In this document: positions 63,660 through 64,000 of the stretch, in pieces
Layout: each line of letters starts with the position of its first letter
Position numbering within the stretch: position 1 is the first letter of the stretch
Source of the DNA: Rostratula benghalensis
Lineage: Eukaryota > Chordata > Aves > Charadriiformes > Rostratulidae
Reading direction: 5' to 3'
NCBI GenBank assembly: GCA_013399305.1
Contig: VXAI01000340.1
Coordinates: 179,947 to 243,946 of the forward strand
Length of the DNA stretch: 64,000 nt
Translations under genes and position numbers: made by a program
The notes under the pieces: model-generated
What the model was told of the DNA's origin: nothing
What the model saw: only the letters and a program-made list of their open reading frames with translations
Database searches by the model: none

Positions 63660-64000
63660 ACCGCATGCCCACTTCTGTCTGCGGAGGGATGGCCACCACC
63701 CCACGCCGCGCCCGACGTGAGCCACAAACCCACCCGTGCTACTGCGGGCAGGGATGCCGGGGAACCCCTCTCCCTCCTCCTCCCTATCCCCCCGCGCCGC
63801 CCGGCCGCAGGCCGCCCTCCGCGACACCCGCCACCACACGGGGCGACCGCGCTCCACGCCCGCCCGGAGGGGGCCACCCGGCTCGCTCCCACCCGTCCAC
63901 GCTCCCACGCAAGCCACCGCCCCGAGGCCAGAGCCCGCCCCGCCGGCTCCTCCCCCCGGCCCGGGCGCCTCGGCCCCCTCAAGGACTCCGGGGCGCTCAA
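63660..64000. promoter_or_regulatory. CpG island, truncated by the window edge
   Basis: Composition switches abruptly to GC-rich sequence with about 40 CpG steps in 340 bases, counted by eye, against almost none in most of the window. A GC box core (CCCGCCCCGCC, 63934-63944) fits an Sp1-type site. Such islands mark promoters and first exons of vertebrate genes, particularly housekeeping and developmental ones. Long open frames occur on both strands (minus 64000-63512, plus from 63689 to the edge), rich in P, R, G and A. This is the expected result of few stop codons in GC-rich DNA and not evidence for coding. The gene's identity and direction cannot be read from this piece. Confidence 0.85.

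Noticed and set aside
63512..64000. 162-codon minus-strand open frame in the CpG island, with a second overlapping frame of 125 codons
   Set aside because: GC-rich DNA has few stop codons, and the opposite strand is open too. The product is low-complexity G/R/A/P with no domain. A real first exon here is possible but not supported.

Overview
The window looks like bird nuclear DNA, most likely intergenic or deep intronic sequence. The main evidence is at least seven pieces of CR1 (chicken repeat 1) non-LTR retrotransposons. Several carry the avian CR1 3' end, the short ATTCTATG-type repeat read on one strand or CATAGAAT on the other. Others decode to CR1 endonuclease and reverse-transcriptase protein with frameshifts and stops. 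The DNA is AT-rich and CpG-poor, with short homopolymers and few microsatellites, as expected of an avian macrochromosome. I cannot name the species or the locus.

Layout. 1-4175: AT-rich unique-looking sequence with one TA-rich tract. 4176-4775 and 7820-9105: two minus-strand CR1 pieces. 9106-18730: mostly featureless, with a poly-T tract, a pair of AP-1-like sites and a 31-base dispersed direct repeat. 18731-19062: an assembly gap of N. 19063-35090: one minus-strand CR1 piece (22043-22455), a 47-base tandem duplication, a tandemly doubled palindrome and long repeat-free AT-rich DNA. 35090-35830: a more GC-rich block of unknown origin, followed by a weak candidate coding exon (35994-36137). 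38385-40398: the longest CR1 copy (plus strand), keeping parts of the endonuclease and reverse transcriptase. 40399-53094: two further minus-strand CR1 pieces (45095-45745, 50381-50960). 53095-53547: a plus-strand CR1 3' end. 53548-63659: unique-looking sequence in which CpG patches appear towards the right end. 63660-64000: a CpG island that runs off the window.

No complete protein-coding gene, rRNA, tRNA or CRISPR array can be supported. Apart from the CR1 segments, the open frames are short, unrelated to families I recognise, and of the length expected by chance. The only strong sign of a host gene is the CpG island at the right edge, which probably marks a promoter or first exon. From this sequence alone the gene could run right out of the window, or left so that much of the window would be intron or distal sequence. 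Two possible exons (35994-36137 plus; 60802-60945 minus) are offered as low-confidence leads. I saw no clear new biological system here. The most useful leads are the CpG island and its flanking CpG-retaining patches, the two exon candidates, and the small palindromic and tandem structures.
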